Of a stretch of DNA of 64,000 bases, positions 11,576-24,402 are shown in pieces. Below the pieces are notes generated by a model. The model did no database searches and had not been told where the DNA came from. It worked only from the letters and a program-made list of their open reading frames with translations. The stretch's first letter is position 1. Each line of letters starts with the position of its first letter. The DNA is from Neoceratodus forsteri (taxonomy: Eukaryota; Chordata; Ceratodontiformes; Ceratodontidae): contig CM028129.1 in NCBI GenBank assembly GCA_016271365.2, forward strand, positions 1,005,591,501 to 1,005,655,500, read 5' to 3'. A program made the translations under genes and the position numbers.

Positions 11576-12350
11576 CCCAAACCTGAAATAAAGAAAATGG
11601 TCCCTCAGTGTTTTTTCAAACCTGTAAAACAAAAGGTCCCCGCAATCAGCCCCACCTCCCTCAGCACCCACCATCCCACACCCCCAGTACACCCCACATA
11701 CCCTCACTCACCTGAACAGGTCTGAGGTTCAAGACCCACTCTCTGATGGAAGACATGTCTTGCTGCTGGAACCAGCGACTGCAATATGAGAAACTAAGGT
11801 AAATGCGGTTCAATGTATTTCAATGGGGGGTTCAACTTTTATGCATAATTTAACCATTTTTTGAGATTTTGATCCCAGATTTTCAACATGGCCTTTTGGG
11901 AACCCCACCTCATGAACAATATGACTGTCATGATGCAGCTCCTACTAGAAAGGTGATTTCACAGTCACTTGGTGAATTTATCTTTCGGGTGGGATTTGAA
12001 ATTTTTCCTGACCTTGTTCATGAGATGAGGGCCATAAAAAGGCTATGTTGAAAATCTGGGGTCAGAATATGAAAAAAAATGGCAAAGTTATGACCATGTG
12101 TTGCAATTTTGCTGCGGACGCTCATAACACTGGACATTTTAAATATTTTGACCTCAGATTTTCAATATGACCTTCTTATTCCCCCCACCTCATGTATATC
12201 ACAGTTATTTTTCAAATCCTGGTCAAAATGCGTTTTCGCACTTGTGATGTGGAATGGCATTGCAGTCACACAGAGTTATGCTTTGGCAGAGATTCAAACA
12301 TTTTCTGTATCAGGTACAAGAGGTAGGGTAATAAGTTGGCTATGCTGACA
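11575..12350. repeat. Right arm of the large inverted pair
   Basis: The reverse complement matches the left arm. 11575-11840 mirrors 5680-5990, including the duplicated pyrimidine-CAG motif and the GT-rich block. 11840-12350 mirrors 5200-5680, with CACCTCATGAAC-type motifs about 279 bp apart. The arms are about 5.6 kb apart, with LINE fragments in the gap. Arm identity is clearly below that of a recent insertion, so the structure is old. Confidence 0.65.
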
Positions 12351-12371
12351 ATTTGATCACTGTTATCCTAT

Positions 12372-12480
12372 AAATGGAAGTGCAGGGCCCAGAGGGTCCT
12401 TTGCTTCCACAGCTACATACATACATACACACATCTATGGAAGTATGGGAGTGCAGGGCCCGGAGGGCTGTGCACTCCCT
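12372..12480. repeat. Hairpin repeat with GTGCAGGGCCC core
   Basis: Two small stems. The clearer one is GGGAGTGCAGGGCCC folding on GGGCTGTGCACTCCC, around 12447-12480. Related in motif to 1-205 and 4281-4458. A short CATA repeat lies between the stems. Confidence 0.6.
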
Positions 12481-12523
12481 CAGGCAAATAAGGATACCAT
12501 TATACTATCTCAAAAAGTAAGGA

Positions 12524-12926
12524 AATAAATTGCAAAAGACTTTGTTAATGCTCTAATTAGGGTTAAAGCCACAAAAGTAGGGAAATCTGGTGTTAGGGTT
12601 TCCAACCCTAACACCTAATCCCCACCCTGACCACACCAACAGGCATCAGGGTTGTGCCCTGGGGTCATCATCCCTAACACTCACCCCATTCTCCTATACT
12701 ATACCCATCTCAGCCTATTTACTTATGGAGTGGGGTGAGCGTTTGTGCTAACAATCCCAAGGCACACCCCCGATGCCTGTTGGTGCATGCAGGGTGAGGC
12801 TGGGGTATTAGAGTTGGAAACCCTAACACCAGATTTCCTTAGAGTTGGAAACCCTAACACCAGATTTCCCTACTTTTGTGACTGTAACCCTAACTAGAGC
12901 ATTAACAAAGTTTTTTGCAATTTATA
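12524..12926. repeat. Palindrome of about 400 bp with CCCTAA-containing arms
   Basis: The first about 200 bp (ATAAATTGCAAAAG, then CACAAAAGTAGGGAAATC and GGTGTTAGGGTTTCC) reappear as reverse complement at the right end (GATTTCCCTACTTTTGTG, AACAAAGTTTTTTGCAATT). The right arm contains an extra about 36 bp duplication (AGAGTTGGAAACCCTAACAC twice, near 12801 and 12840). The TTAGGG motif is only a local word, not a telomeric array. It is the tip module of the foldback family, seen again at 48085-48455 and as a half-copy at 4595-4690. Confidence 0.75.
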
Positions 12927-13140
12927 TAATATAGAGTTTGACCTTATTGTGTATAGAATTCAGCCAGTTCAAAAACCTTATAGTGTATGGTTAGGGCTTT
13001 ATGTGCATGGAATTCAAGGTGCTCAAAACCCTTGCTGTACATGTTCTGAAGTTGTTGTGCATGTTTTAAAAACTTTGTTGTGCTCGTTCTATCTTTGTGG
13101 GCACCTGCCATTCCCACCCGCTGATTCCCATTGCCTGGTA

Positions 13141-13380
13141 GGTAGGTAGGTAACATTTATTTATATGGCTCACAATCCCAGAGGTTCTGGGTGCCTTACG
13201 TAAAAACAGGCAGGGTAATACAAATAAAATAAATTTCAAGAATAGATACATTAAAATATATTACATAAATACAGATTTAAAACAATAAATACAGTCTTTA
13301 GGAAATAAAATAGCTCTGGTTAGTCCAGGTAAGTCAACATAAAAAAGATGAGTCTTTAGACCCCTTTGAAAACTTCCTGC
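13141..13380 (-). mobile_element. LINE 3' end fragment
   Basis: On the minus strand this is A/T-rich 3' untranslated sequence ending CTGGGATTGTGAGCC, then ATATAAATAAATG and a (CCTA)n tail at 13135-13152. The tail style is like the fragments at 7735 and 8409. No coding sequence survives. The family is inferred from the tail only. Confidence 0.5.
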
Positions 13381-15045
13381 TTTCAGTTTCTCCTCTCACT
13401 CTACTTCAACATTATGGTAGGTGTATTCAAAAGAGATATCAGAAAAAGAAAAACTCATCCTAGAGCAAAAAAACAAGCAAATGCCACAACATCAGGTCAC
13501 AAACATTGCCTAAGACCACAACAAGTAGGACCATTCCTTTTACTGTTTCCAGTGGAATGTTAAAAAGTAGTAAATGCTGGACTCAAAACCTAAACAACAA
13601 CAAACGTTCAATACTTAATAGCTAAACACTTCCTGTGTATATATCTGTTTCCACCTAGAAGAACTATTATGCTGAATGTGTTGTTCTTGCTATTATTGCT
13701 ATTACAGTAATCTAATATACATACTGTATTACAGTGTTGTCTTCTTTATTTTTTAAATATACTATAACAATAAAATGTGTAAGCAAAATAAAAACATTGT
13801 CTTGTATGCACACTGGAGGGGCAATGCTATTTGTACTGAAATCTGGAAGTGCATATATTCAGAAAATGAAAAACTGTGGTGCACAAATGTTCAGACGCTC
13901 AGGCAGTATGTTGGCAAGGACTTGCCCTTATTTTAATTAAACTACACATGTAGAAACTGCTTTATGCAAGGCATATACAAATGCTTTAACTGGGCATGTG
14001 CCCATTTGAAGCAGAAGCTGGTACATTTTTCCTTTAAAATAGCCGTGGCCTTTCCCCAGACCAGCACAGTAAAAAGAAAAAATGTATATCTCTTTGCAGC
14101 TTTCTGCCTTGCATGGGGTTTTCAAATGGTAGCCGTGCATAGGCTGTTTTGCATTCTTTGCACATTTGTATGCACCTTACTTGTTTCGTCAATTTAAACA
14201 GATGTTTAGGCACTTTTTGGGAAGTCCAGGAAATGAATTATTTGGTTGTCAACATTGAATAAATGCTATTCTATGCTGCAGCTTGGTATTGGAACTCCTT
14301 GATTGATTACAGCTTTGGTGTATTTTCAGCTTTGCAGAACCTTTTTTTAACCCCATATACATACCAACATTCCATATCCAATAGTTTAATATAAGGTTCA
14401 GCCAACCCTAGGTATTGCACCAGGCCCAGCACTGTTGGAGCCAACCATTGTCTCTCTTTGGATTTATGCTGAGACTAGGCACAGCTCCTACCTAGCATGT
14501 GGACAAAATGTGGAGCCCCACTTTTCAAAATCCCCTTGGGCAGTGGCCATTGAAGAGAATGCTCAGTCAGAGCATTAGGGGTCAGACAGTGACAGCTGAA
14601 GCATGCGATAGGAGAGGAAGACAAGCAAGAGAAGAAGCAGTGACTGTACTGCCAGAAGAACAGGTGAATTCTACCTGTTCCTCAAGATTCTCTTGCTGTG
14701 TTCTTTCCAGTCCAGGAAAGATGTTAGTACCATCCATATGAACAGAAGTGGCAATGCTACAGACTACTTGTAGTAACAGAGTGCACATGGCAGGCAGAGG
14801 GAGAGAGGATGCGGTGGGTCTGCTGACAAAAGAAATGCAAAAGAACCTTTTACTGCTGTTCGGCATTCCTTGCAGTTCTCCTCTCAGTCCCTCCCTGTAG
14901 TGTTGGGTCACAGTGGTTAGGAGGGTTACAAAGTTTTAATTTGCTGGTAGGTAGTTTGTGTGGTGCCAAACTTCATCATAAGTATGGTTAACACAAAACG
15001 TTTTGCAGTGGAATTCATTATTTAAGTGTTAAATAGATAAAATGA
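13381..15045. other. Intronic stretch with no recognised feature
   Basis: About 1.7 kb of ordinary mixed sequence. Short open frames give no recognisable protein and no repeat structure stands out until the hairpin at 15046. Confidence 0.5.
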
Positions 15046-15169
15046 GGAACACGGCACTGTCCTCCATGTCCAAGATGGCTGCTGGAGTTCCGTGCATATG
15101 CGTGAGTCGTCGCATATGTGCAGAGAACTCCAGCGGCCATCTTGGACATGGCAGACAGTGCTGTGTTCT
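15046..15169. repeat. Near-perfect hairpin, about 58 bp arms
   Basis: Left arm from 15046 (GGAACACGGCACTGTCC, then ATGTCCAAGATGGCTGCTGG) pairs with the right arm ending at 15169 (CCAGCGGCCATCTTGGACAT, then ACAGTGCTGTGTTCT). The loop is about 8 bp (TGAGTCGT). A degraded relative lies at 10945-11040. It is most likely a foldback MITE core. A transcribed copy would fold into a long stem, but nothing shows that it is a processed small-RNA gene. Confidence 0.8.
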
Positions 15170-15865
15170 ACCGGACAGTCTTTTAAATAGTGTGGTGAAC
15201 GCGAAGTTATTGCCATTCACCTCCACTATTCAAAAGTGCGGTCGGTATCCGGTAATCCTTCTTTTCTTTACTGTGCTTGCAAGATGTCTGCAGGGCTATG
15301 CCCACTGCAACCATAAACATGACTTATAAATTCAACATACTTCTCCTTTCAAAGGGCCTTTTTCATCCCCAGTCAGTCAGTTGGGCCTTATGTAAGCTCT
15401 TTCACCTCAGTGTATGTTGGCCCTTAAAAGATCTTTTTCTTTAAACCCCACAGGAAGATCTATGACTAGTTGACCCCTAAGGGTGCTCTGTCAGTTTCCT
15501 TCCCTTCTTTAGAGCAGCTGCCCCTGCAGTGCATACTAAACTCCTCCAACCTGATGTTGTTGTGTTTTGAAAGCTGTCTCAGGTCTCCTGCATTGTAGAG
15601 CAACTCACAACCCTCAGCCCCACTGAGCAGAGAATTTGTTTTATTTTTTAAAATCAAAACAATATGCTGCAGTTGAACAGTCCCTCCCCCCCACACACAC
15701 ACATACACACACTTTATACAGAAAATTGACCTTTCAAGCTAACTTCAGAAGTTAGAAGAATGTTAACATTCTGAGCATGGAATACTAGTCATGCAGTAGG
15801 ATTTGTTTGTTAATTTTACAATTTATTTTCTCAATATAGCTCAAGTGAGCTGCAGCATCTAGTTG
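15170..15865. other. Intronic stretch, small CA run only
   Basis: No exon or element recognised. A short CA-type run lies at 15693-15712. Confidence 0.5.
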
Positions 15866-18800
15866 TCAGTGGGGGCCTGCTACTGCCTAGTGTTAAAACT
15901 TGGAGATACTGAAACACTGAGGGGGGCTCCTGCCCAGTGTTAAAGCAGAGAGGGACTGAAACACTGAAGCAGGGGGGGCTCCTTAAAGCTGGGAGGAACT
16001 AAAACACTGAATGGGGAGAGGGGCTCCTGCAATGTGTTAAAGCCGGGAGGGACTGAAACATTGAGGGGGGCTACTGCATAGTGTTAAAGTTGGGTGGGAC
16101 TCAAGCTGCTGAGGGGCCTCCTGCACAGTGTTAAAGCTGGGAATGACTGAAAGCACTTGAGGCTGCTATGTTAAAAGTTAGAGTCTGAAACATAGGGAGG
16201 GCTGCTGCCCAATAATACAGTTCACAGAGACTGAAACACAGGGGCGGGGCTGCTGCCCAGTGTTAAAGTTGAGAGGGACTAAAACACTGGAGGGAGGAGC
16301 TGTTGCCCAATATTAAAGCTAAGAAGGACTGAAACACAGGAGTCTGCTGCCCAGTGTTAACGTTGAGAAGGATTGAAACATGGTGGGGTCTGCTGCCCAA
16401 TGTTAAAGTTAGGAGGACTGAAACACTGGTGGGGGAGGCTGCTGCCCAATGTTAGCATTTAAGTGGACTGAACACTTTGGGGGCTGCTGCCAATGTTAGC
16501 ATTGAGAGGGACTGATACACTTGGGGGCTGCTGCCCAATGTTAGCATTGAAAGAGGACGGAAACACTAGGGGCTGCTGCCCAATGTTAAAGTTGAGAGGG
16601 ACTGAAACACTGGGGGGGCTGATGCCCACTGTTAAAGTTGAGAGGATTGAAACACTGGGTGGGTGGGCGGGCTGCCCAGTGTTAAAGTTAGAGGGATTGA
16701 AACACTGGGTGGGGGCTGCTGCCCAATGTTAAAGATTGAGAGGGCTGAAACACTGGGTGGGGGCTGCTGCCCAATGTTAAAGTTGAGAGGAACTGAAACA
16801 CTGGGTGGGGGCTGCCCAATGTTAAAAGCTGAGAGGGACTGAAACACTGGGTGGGGGTGCTGCCCAATGTTAAAGTTGAGAGGGACTGAAACATTGGGGG
16901 GGGGGAGCTGCCCAGTGTTAAGGCTGAGAGGGACTGAAACACTGAGGGGGCTGCTGGCCAATGTTAAAGGACAGAGAGACTGAAGCACTGGGGGAAAGGG
17001 GGCTGCTGGCCAATGTTAAAGATGAGAGGCACTGAAACACTGGAGGAGGTGGCTGCTTCCCAGTGTTAAACTTGAGAGTGACTAAAACATTGAGGAGGGG
17101 GCTGCTGCCCAATGGTAAAGTTAAGAGGGACTGAAACACTTGGGGGAGCTACTGCCCCATGTTAAAGTTGAGAGGGACTGAAACACTGGTGGTGGGGGGC
17201 TGCTACTCAATATTACAGTTCGGAGGGACAGAAGCACTTACAGCTGAGAGGGACTGAAGCACCAGGGAGGTAGGGGACTGTAGATACCCAATGTTATAGC
17301 TGGGAGGGACTGAAGCACCCGGGAGGTGGGGGACAGTAGATACCCAATGTTATAGCTGAGAGGTACTGAAGTACCATGGAGGTGGGGAACTGTAGATACC
17401 CAGTGCTACAGCTGAAAGAGACTGAAGCATCTGAGAAGCTGGGGACTGTAAATACCCAATGTTACAGCTGAGAAAGACTGAAGCACCTGGGAGGATGGGG
17501 ACTGTAGATACCCAATGTTATAGCTGGGAGGGACTGAAGCACCAGGGAGCTGAGGGACTGTAGATACCCAATGTTATATCTGACAGAAGGAAGCACCTGG
17601 GAGGAGGGGGCCTGTAGATACCCAGTGTTATAGCTGGGAGGAACTGAATCACCAGGTAGGCAGGGGACTGTGTAGTTACCCAATGTTACAGCTGGGAGAG
17701 ACTGAAGCACCTGGAAGCCGGGGGACTATAGATACCTGATGTTACAGCTGAGAGAGACTGAAGCACCTGGGAGGTGGGGGACTATAGATACCTAATGTTA
17801 TAACCGGGTGGAACTGAAGCACTAGGGGGTTGGGAGACTGTACATATGCAGTGTTACAGCTCAGAGGGACTGAAGCACCAGATAGGCGGTGACTGTAGAT
17901 ACCCAGTGTTACAGTTGGGAGGAACTGAAGTACCTGGGAGGAGGGGGACTGTAGATACCCAATGTTGCAACTGGGAGAGACTGAAGCACCTGGGAGGTAG
18001 GGACAGTAGATACCTGATGTTACATCTGGGAGAGACTGAAGCAACAAGGAGGTGGGGGACTATAGATATCCAATGTTACAGCTGGAAGGGACTGAAGCAC
18101 CAGTGAGGCAGGGGACTGTAGATAAACCAGTGTCATAGCTGGGGGGACTGAAGCACTGGGGAGGGGGTAACAGTAGATAACCAATGTTACAGCTGGAAGG
18201 GACTGAAGCATCCAGGAGGTGGGAGACAGTAGATACCCAATGTTACAGCAGGGAGGGACTGAAGCACCTGGGAGGTATAGGACTGTAGATACCCAATGTT
18301 ACAGCTGAGGGAGACTGAAGCACCAGGGAGGTGGGGGATTGTAGACTCCCAATCTTATAGCTGGGAGGAACTGAAGCACTGGGGAGGAGGTAACAGTAGA
18401 TACCCAGGGTTACAGCTGGGAGAGACTGATGCACCTGGGAGGCACGAGAATGTAAATACCCGATGTTATAGCTGGAAGCACCTGGGAGGTGCAGGACTGT
18501 AGATACCTAATGTTACATCTGGGAGAGACTGAAGCACCAGGGAGGTGGGGAATTGTAGATAACCCAGTGCTACAGCTAGGAGGGAGTGAAGCACCTGGGA
18601 GGCGGGGAACTGTAGATACCCAGTGTTACCATTGAGAGGGACTGAAGCACCAGTTGGGATGGGGACTGTAGATATCCTGTGTTACAACTGAGAGGGACTA
18701 AAGCACCAGGGTGGCGGGGGACTGTGGATACCCAGTGTTTCAGCTGGGAGAAACTGAAGCACCTGGGAGTTGGGGGACTGTAGATACCCAGTGTTACAGC

Positions 18801-19703
18801 TGGGAGGGACTGAAGCACCTGGGTGTTGGGGGACAGTAGATCCCAATGTTACAGTTGAGAAGGACTGAAGCACCAGATAGAAGGGGGACTGTAGATACCC
18901 AGTGTTACAGCTGAGATAGACCGAAGCACCTGGGAGGCGGGGAATTGTAGATACCCAATGTTGCAGCTGGGAGGGTCTGAAGCACCCAGGAGGGAGGGGA
19001 CTGTAAACATCAAATATTACAGCTGGGAGGAACTGAAGAACTGGGGAGGGAGTAACAGTAGATACCCAGTGTTACAGCTGGGAAAGACTGAAGCACCTGG
19101 GAGGCGGGGGATTGTAGATACCCAATGTTACAGCTGGGGGAGTCTGAAGCACCAGGGAGGCAGGGGACTGTAAACACCAAATGTTACAGCTGGGAGGAAC
19201 CGAAGCACTGGGGAGGGAGTAACAGTAGATACCCAGTGTCACAGCTGGGAGAGACTGAAGCACCTGGGAGGCGGGGGGATTGTAGATACCCAATGTTACA
19301 GCTGGGGGAGTCTGAAGCACCAGGGAGGCAGGGGACTGTAAACACCAAATGTTACAGCTGGGAGGAACTGAAGCACTGGGGAGGGGGTAACAGTAGATAC
19401 CCAGTGTCACAGCTGGGAGGGACTGAAGCACCTGGAAGGTGGGGGACTGTGGATACCTGATGTTGTAGCTGGGAGGGACTGAAGCACCAGGGAGGTGGGA
19501 GATTGTAGATAATCCAATGTTACAGCTGGGAGGGACTGAAGCACCAGGGAGGTGGGGGATTGTAGATAACCCAGTGTTACAGCTGGGAGGGACTGAAGCA
19601 CCAGGAAGGTGGGGGATTGTAGATAACCCAGTGTTACAGCTGGGAGGGACTGAAGTACCAGGGAGTTGGGGGACTGTAGATACTCAATGTTATAGCTGAC
19701 AGG
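15866..19703. repeat. Minisatellite array 1 (48 bp then 56 bp units)
   Basis: Head-to-tail array with core GGGACTGAARCACY and CCAATGTTAMAGYTG. The first part (to about 17250) uses units near 48 bp with GGGGCTGCTGCCCAATG. The second part uses units of 56 bp with GGGGACTGTAGATACCCAATG. At 18970-19480 a three-unit higher-order repeat is visible (AGTCTGAAGC-type words at 18974, 19141 and 19309, so 167-168 bp). A few related units reappear at 24917-25110. Open frames on both strands follow the repeat and encode nothing recognisable. It lies in the intron upstream of the first copine exon of this window. Confidence 0.95.
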
Positions 19704-19949
19704 CAAGGACCCTGATTTTCTGCTTTCACAGAAAAATGGGGAAAAAAATCCTGACTGGTTTGTGGATTTTAAATTCTCCAACCAGTGTCACATGGAAATC
19801 ACGTCACTGCAGGGAATCCCTGAGATTTCAGCATCTTAAAATGGATGCTGCAGTGCTGTGCATTCTTTCTGCTCTGCTGCTTCAAGAATCAGTAAGGAAA
19901 CAACCCACGCTGCTTCGGTGTAACCACCCATGCTTTAGTTTAGCCACCC

Positions 19950-20515
19950 ACACTTCCCTCCAACCTTTCGATCAGCTGAGAACTGCTCTCTATCCTGAAA
20001 GCACAGGTCTCATTTAGTATGTGCCTAAACTTCTGTTATTATTTGCATTACACAGAATGCTATCAAAAAGCAGAAAAAAAAGTTAGGTATCGTCACACTT
20101 GGGGAATCGGACTGGGCAGTAGGGGTGGGGGAGTCGGGTAAAGTTTAACTACTCTGCATCTAACCCTTCATTAGATCTGTGGATGTGGTTGCTCACCAAC
20201 CTGAAATAAAATTTTTGGGTATAAAAAGTATATTCCTAAACATTTTTACACTGGGTGATTTAAAACAAACCAAAAAAACACCTAAATATCGGCCCACTCA
20301 GTGAATTGGGCTGGGCAGCAGGATCAGGATTGTCAGGTTTAAAGTTTAACAGCTCTGCCTCTAACCCTTTGATCAGCTGATGCAACTGCTCTCCATTCTA
20401 AAAGTAAGTTTTGCGTTGAAAAACATATGTGCTTAAGCCATTGTTACACTGCATGATTAAACCCCCCAAAAAATCTAAGCATCAGCACACTTAGAGAATC
20501 AGTCTTGGGGCTTCA
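19950..20515. repeat. Tandem repeat, about 195 bp unit, 3 degenerate copies
   Basis: Related blocks (TAGGTATCGTCACACTTGGG, TAAATATCGGCCCACTCAG, AAGCATCAGCACACTTAG) lie near 20086, 20282 and 20474. Each is followed by GGCTGGGCAG-, AAGTTTAAC- and CTCTGC-type words in the first two copies. A CGATCAGCTGA-type block comes before them. No coding content is seen in 19704-20849. Confidence 0.6.
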
Positions 20516-20849
20516 GTAGGGTGTTCTTACTTCTGTTTATTTAAAAGTGTGTCTCTGGGAAATTGAGCTTAGCCTTGCTGAACTGGGAGGCTCAAGGGAT
20601 GATTGCTGATCTGGAAGTCTTTGTGCAGGGATCATGCAACCTGGAGGGAATCTTACACCACTGTGTGATCAACCACATCATTGAGGCTTCCCCCACTTAC
20701 CCCAGAGGTATGGCACACAGTTCCTGTACATCATGCTCCTAACCCTACCATCCCAATGGCGTCTGGATGGGCACAGCTCACAAACCCAGATCTCCCACTT
20801 GGCAGTGTTGTGCACTGCTAGCCTGTGCCACTATTTTGTTTTCATGCTG

Positions 20850-23210
20850 GGAACATAGGAACATACAATGTTTCAGACAAGAGAAGGCAAAGCCTAGCTT
20901 GATTATCTGATATTACAGCTAACGGGGATAACCATGTATTCCCTTTTCTATTAGATATTTATCTAATTTTCTCTTAAATGTATTAACGTTGTCGCTATCT
21001 ACAACTGTATTAGGGAGAGTGTTCCAAATAGTAACTACACGTTCTGAAAACCATGTTCTTCTCCTTTCTGTTCTGAAAATAATGCCCAATTAATGCAGTT
21101 TATGTCCGCAGAATATTTCCTCTAATTGTTTGAAAGATACATGCACACATGATCTGAAGTCATTATCTGTGGTTGCTGTAAATACTGCTAGTAAGTCTCC
21201 TCTGTCTTCTCATTTCTAACTTGTACAGTCCCAAATTGTTCATTCTTTCATCATGACTCAGATTTTCCATTCCTGTTTTAATTTTTGCTGCCTTCCTCTG
21301 TACTCTCTCCAGCTTTGTGACATCACGCCTGTTCTGAGGATCCCCAAATTGCCCACAGTACTCTAGAGGCTTTCGCACCATAGATCTATAGATTTGCAAC
21401 ATGACCTCCCCAACCCTACTACTTATATTTACTAGTACATACTAGAATTTATAAGCATCTGGTGACAACTTTGTCACATTGCCTTGTATGTTTGAGGGAA
21501 TTCTCTATCACCAAATCCTTCTCACAACTTGATTCTCTTAGAACTGCTCCTCCCATTTTGTAATTTGCCGTGATATTGTTGTAACCAAAATGCATTACAA
21601 TGTGCTTTTCATTGTTAAACTGCATTTTACTCTCCCTTGATCACTCATACATGTGATCCAATGGTTCTAATCTATGTGACAATTGTGAAAATAAAATAGC
21701 AAAGAGCACTTGGGCAAACGCAAAACAGCAAAACCGAAAATAGCTCAGGTGCAGAATAGCAAGCATCACAATAGTTACTGTGTTTTGCCCCCAGCACCCC
21801 ACATAAACTAAAATAACAAACTCTGACATCACAATGCTTAAAAAGAGCATGCACCATGTCATCGCTATTGTGATGCTCGCTATTAATACAAAGCCACTGT
21901 TCCCTAAGGCATTCAATTTGAGTCGCCCATATTACGGGACACCTGATCCCATTCCTTCTGTAGTAGTGATATTTTGTCCAGTGAATCAACTATATGACAA
22001 ATTTTTGCATCATCAGAACATTTTGTCATCAATCCTTCTTTTGTCATTTGCATTGTGGACATATGTTAAACAATATAGGTCCCAAAATCGAACCCAGAGG
22101 CACTCCACTTGTGACTTCAACCTTCTCTAACTCATAGCTATTTATTCTCACTGTCTAGGTCCTGTCTGATAACCAAGACTTAATCCATTTTATTAGTTTG
22201 CAGTTGAGATTTATATTTATCAGGCTGTTTACTAGTTATTCATGGGGAACAGTATTTAATGCCTTTCTCAGGTCCAGGTACTGTACACTACGTCAACTGG
22301 TTTACCTTCCTCCATAGGCCTACTAACCCCCTCATAAAATGTCATCAGATTTGTCAAGCATGACCGTCCCTTTGTGAATCCATGCTGTGTTTTGTCCCAA
22401 AGTTTATTATCCCTAAGGTACTTCTTGATCTTATCTCTAGGGTTTTGAACATCTTTCCCATCATGGAGGTGAGACTTATGGGCCTGTAGTTTGAGATCTC
22501 CTCTCTAATTCCTTTTTAGTGTACTGAAACTACAATGGTGGTTTTCCAGTCATTTAGTACTTCCTCATTTTCTAGAGACTTCATAAACAGCAGCACTAAA
22601 GGACCAACAATATCTGGCTTGATCTCTTTCAGCACTCTTGGGTGCAATCCATTTGGGCCCTGTGATTTATTTATATCCATGCTGTTTAATAAACTCAGTA
22701 CTTCTGACTCATCTACCGTGGGAGATATATTACCATCTGGTATTACAGCCTTTGCTAAATGAGTTTTCTGGTACACAGATCCAAAAACATTATTTAGGTT
22801 GTTGGCCATATCCTGCTCTTTTTCATGTGCTTTATCGTTTTCCTTCAAAGGTCCTATAGTCTTATTACCTCCCCTTTTACAATCTGACATATGTCCAGAA
22901 AGTTTTATTGTTAGATTTTAAATTTACCACAACTTCCAGTTCTTTCTGTTTGCTTGATTTTAACTTTGCATATTTTAGCAGTAAGTTTATATTTTTCCCA
23001 GCTCTTCAGTTCACCTGTTAATTTAGCTTGCCACTAGTTTCCTTGTCTTCTAATCCTGCTGAATAACTTCCTGTTTAACCATCTTGGTATTTTTCCATCT
23101 TTGTTATTTTTTTTAGTTGTAGGAACATATTTCACTTCTAGGTGCTTTATTTCTCCTACAAACTTATCTCACGTAGTATTTGTATCTTCTTCCTCCATAT
23201 CATAGTATCT
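20850..23210 (-). mobile_element. Decayed CR1/L2-clade LINE, 3' half
   Basis: Minus strand. The order is endonuclease-to-RT linker (22900-23210), N-terminal reverse transcriptase (22516-22890, with SQGPNGLHPRVLKEI and NDWKTTIVV), decayed palm (about 21930-22500), thumb and C-terminus (21163-21402, with MVRKPLEYC and LERVQRKAAKI), and a tail ending GTTCCTATGTTCC at 20850-20862. Many stops and shifts make it clearly dead, and it is more diverged than the CR1 at 34920. An inverted-repeat insertion sits at about 21690-21915. 5' truncated, with no target duplication recognised. Confidence 0.8.
21690..21915. mobile_element. Probable MITE inside the LINE
   Basis: AATAGCAAGCATCACAATAG (21755-21774) pairs with CTATTGTGATGCTCGCTATT (21865-21884), with about 90 bp between. 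The interval interrupts the LINE reverse-transcriptase reading with unrelated sequence. Ends and target duplication cannot be placed with confidence. Confidence 0.5.
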
Positions 23211-23282
23211 ATTATGGTGGGTGGGTCAGTTGAGCTGCTGATGGTATAAACACTGGCAGTTCTCAATGCTGCTGTTGTTAAT

Positions 23283-23745
23283 TATGTGCCCTAAGTAAGA
23301 GGAGGGGGCTTAGCTTCTGTGTGCCCCTGGACTTGCTATATGAACTGAATGCTGTTGTTGCCCTACCTCTCACTGCATGATGCCAACACGTTGGGGGCAA
23401 GGGGGTTGCAGCAACACCCAAGGCAGACTGCACACTCAGAGGCATACAGCAGGTAAAGTGCCAGATACTGTATGATGCCAGTGCGCAGAGTAGGGCAGCT
23501 GCTGTTGCTTATGATGTTCCCCTAAGTGAGTTGGTGGTCTTAGCATCTGTGTGCCCTTGAGTTTTGCTATTTTGTCCAATTGTTGTCACTCTAGCAGCCA
23601 CTGTATGATGCCAACAACACTGGGTAGGGTGCCAAACAGCCACTGAGGGGACACACAGAAGGTAATGCCCCAGGTACTGTATGACACCAGTGGGCAGAGT
23701 AAGGTTTACTTCACATCTGAGCTCAGACATGAAAACTAAGAGTCC
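23283..23745. repeat. Two-copy direct repeat, about 232 bp
   Basis: The block starting TTATGTGCCCTAAGTAAG at about 23282 recurs as TTATGATGTTCCCCTAAGTG at about 23508. Both continue through CTTCTGTGTGCCC- and ACTGTATGATGCCA-type words and end GGCAGAGTA. The copies are old. No product recognised. Confidence 0.65.
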
Positions 23746-24019
23746 TGCTTTTCATAGAAAGCCAGTAAAAAAAGTATCCTAATGTTTGGGAGATGAATGA
23801 TTTTCCATTACAGGGCCCTCCACTAATCACCTGTGGGTTTTTTCAGTGGGGGCTTTTTATTTTGAAGAAGCCAATTCAGGCAGTTAACTGTTAGATATGT
23901 CCGAACTGAGGGAGGCCACCTTGACGTCTGGTGATTCAGTTTAATTCATATCTGAGTTCTGAGAAACTAAGAAACTCAGAAATGTGAAACCTGAGACTGT
24001 GGGGTGTGGTTGCTGAATG

Positions 24020-24375
24020 AGGGGGGATTATAGTGCTGCTGCTGCCATCACTCATTAGGAATGGAGCCATAGTGATACTGCCCTCACCCCTGAGAGATGA
24101 GAACCATAGTGTTGTTGCTGCTGCTATCACCCCTGAAGGACTGTTGGCTGTAATGCTGCTGTCATCACACATGAGGGATGGTGGGTCATATTTTTTCTGC
24201 TGCCATATCCCCTGAGGTGTGGGAGCCATAATGCTGCCACCATCCCTGAGTAATGGCAGTCACAGTGCTGCTCCTCCTGCTGTGGCTGTCACCCCCCCCC
24301 CAGGGATGGGTGCTGTAGTGCTGCTGTCAACCCTGAAGGCCATAGTGCTGCAGCTGTCACATCTGAGGGATCATA
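24020..24375. repeat. Short tandem repeat, about 50 bp unit
   Basis: Seven or so degenerate units built on GAGCCATAGTGCTGCTGCTG and CATCACCCCTGAGGGATG. The frame is open but low-complexity. Non-coding in my reading. Confidence 0.7.
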
Positions 24376-24402
24376 AACATGAGATGCCATACATGGGATC
24401 AG

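Noticed and set aside
12530..12900. Interstitial telomere repeat (TTAGGG/CCCTAA)
   Set aside because: Only single TTAGGGTT or CCCTAA words occur within a palindromic element, never in tandem.
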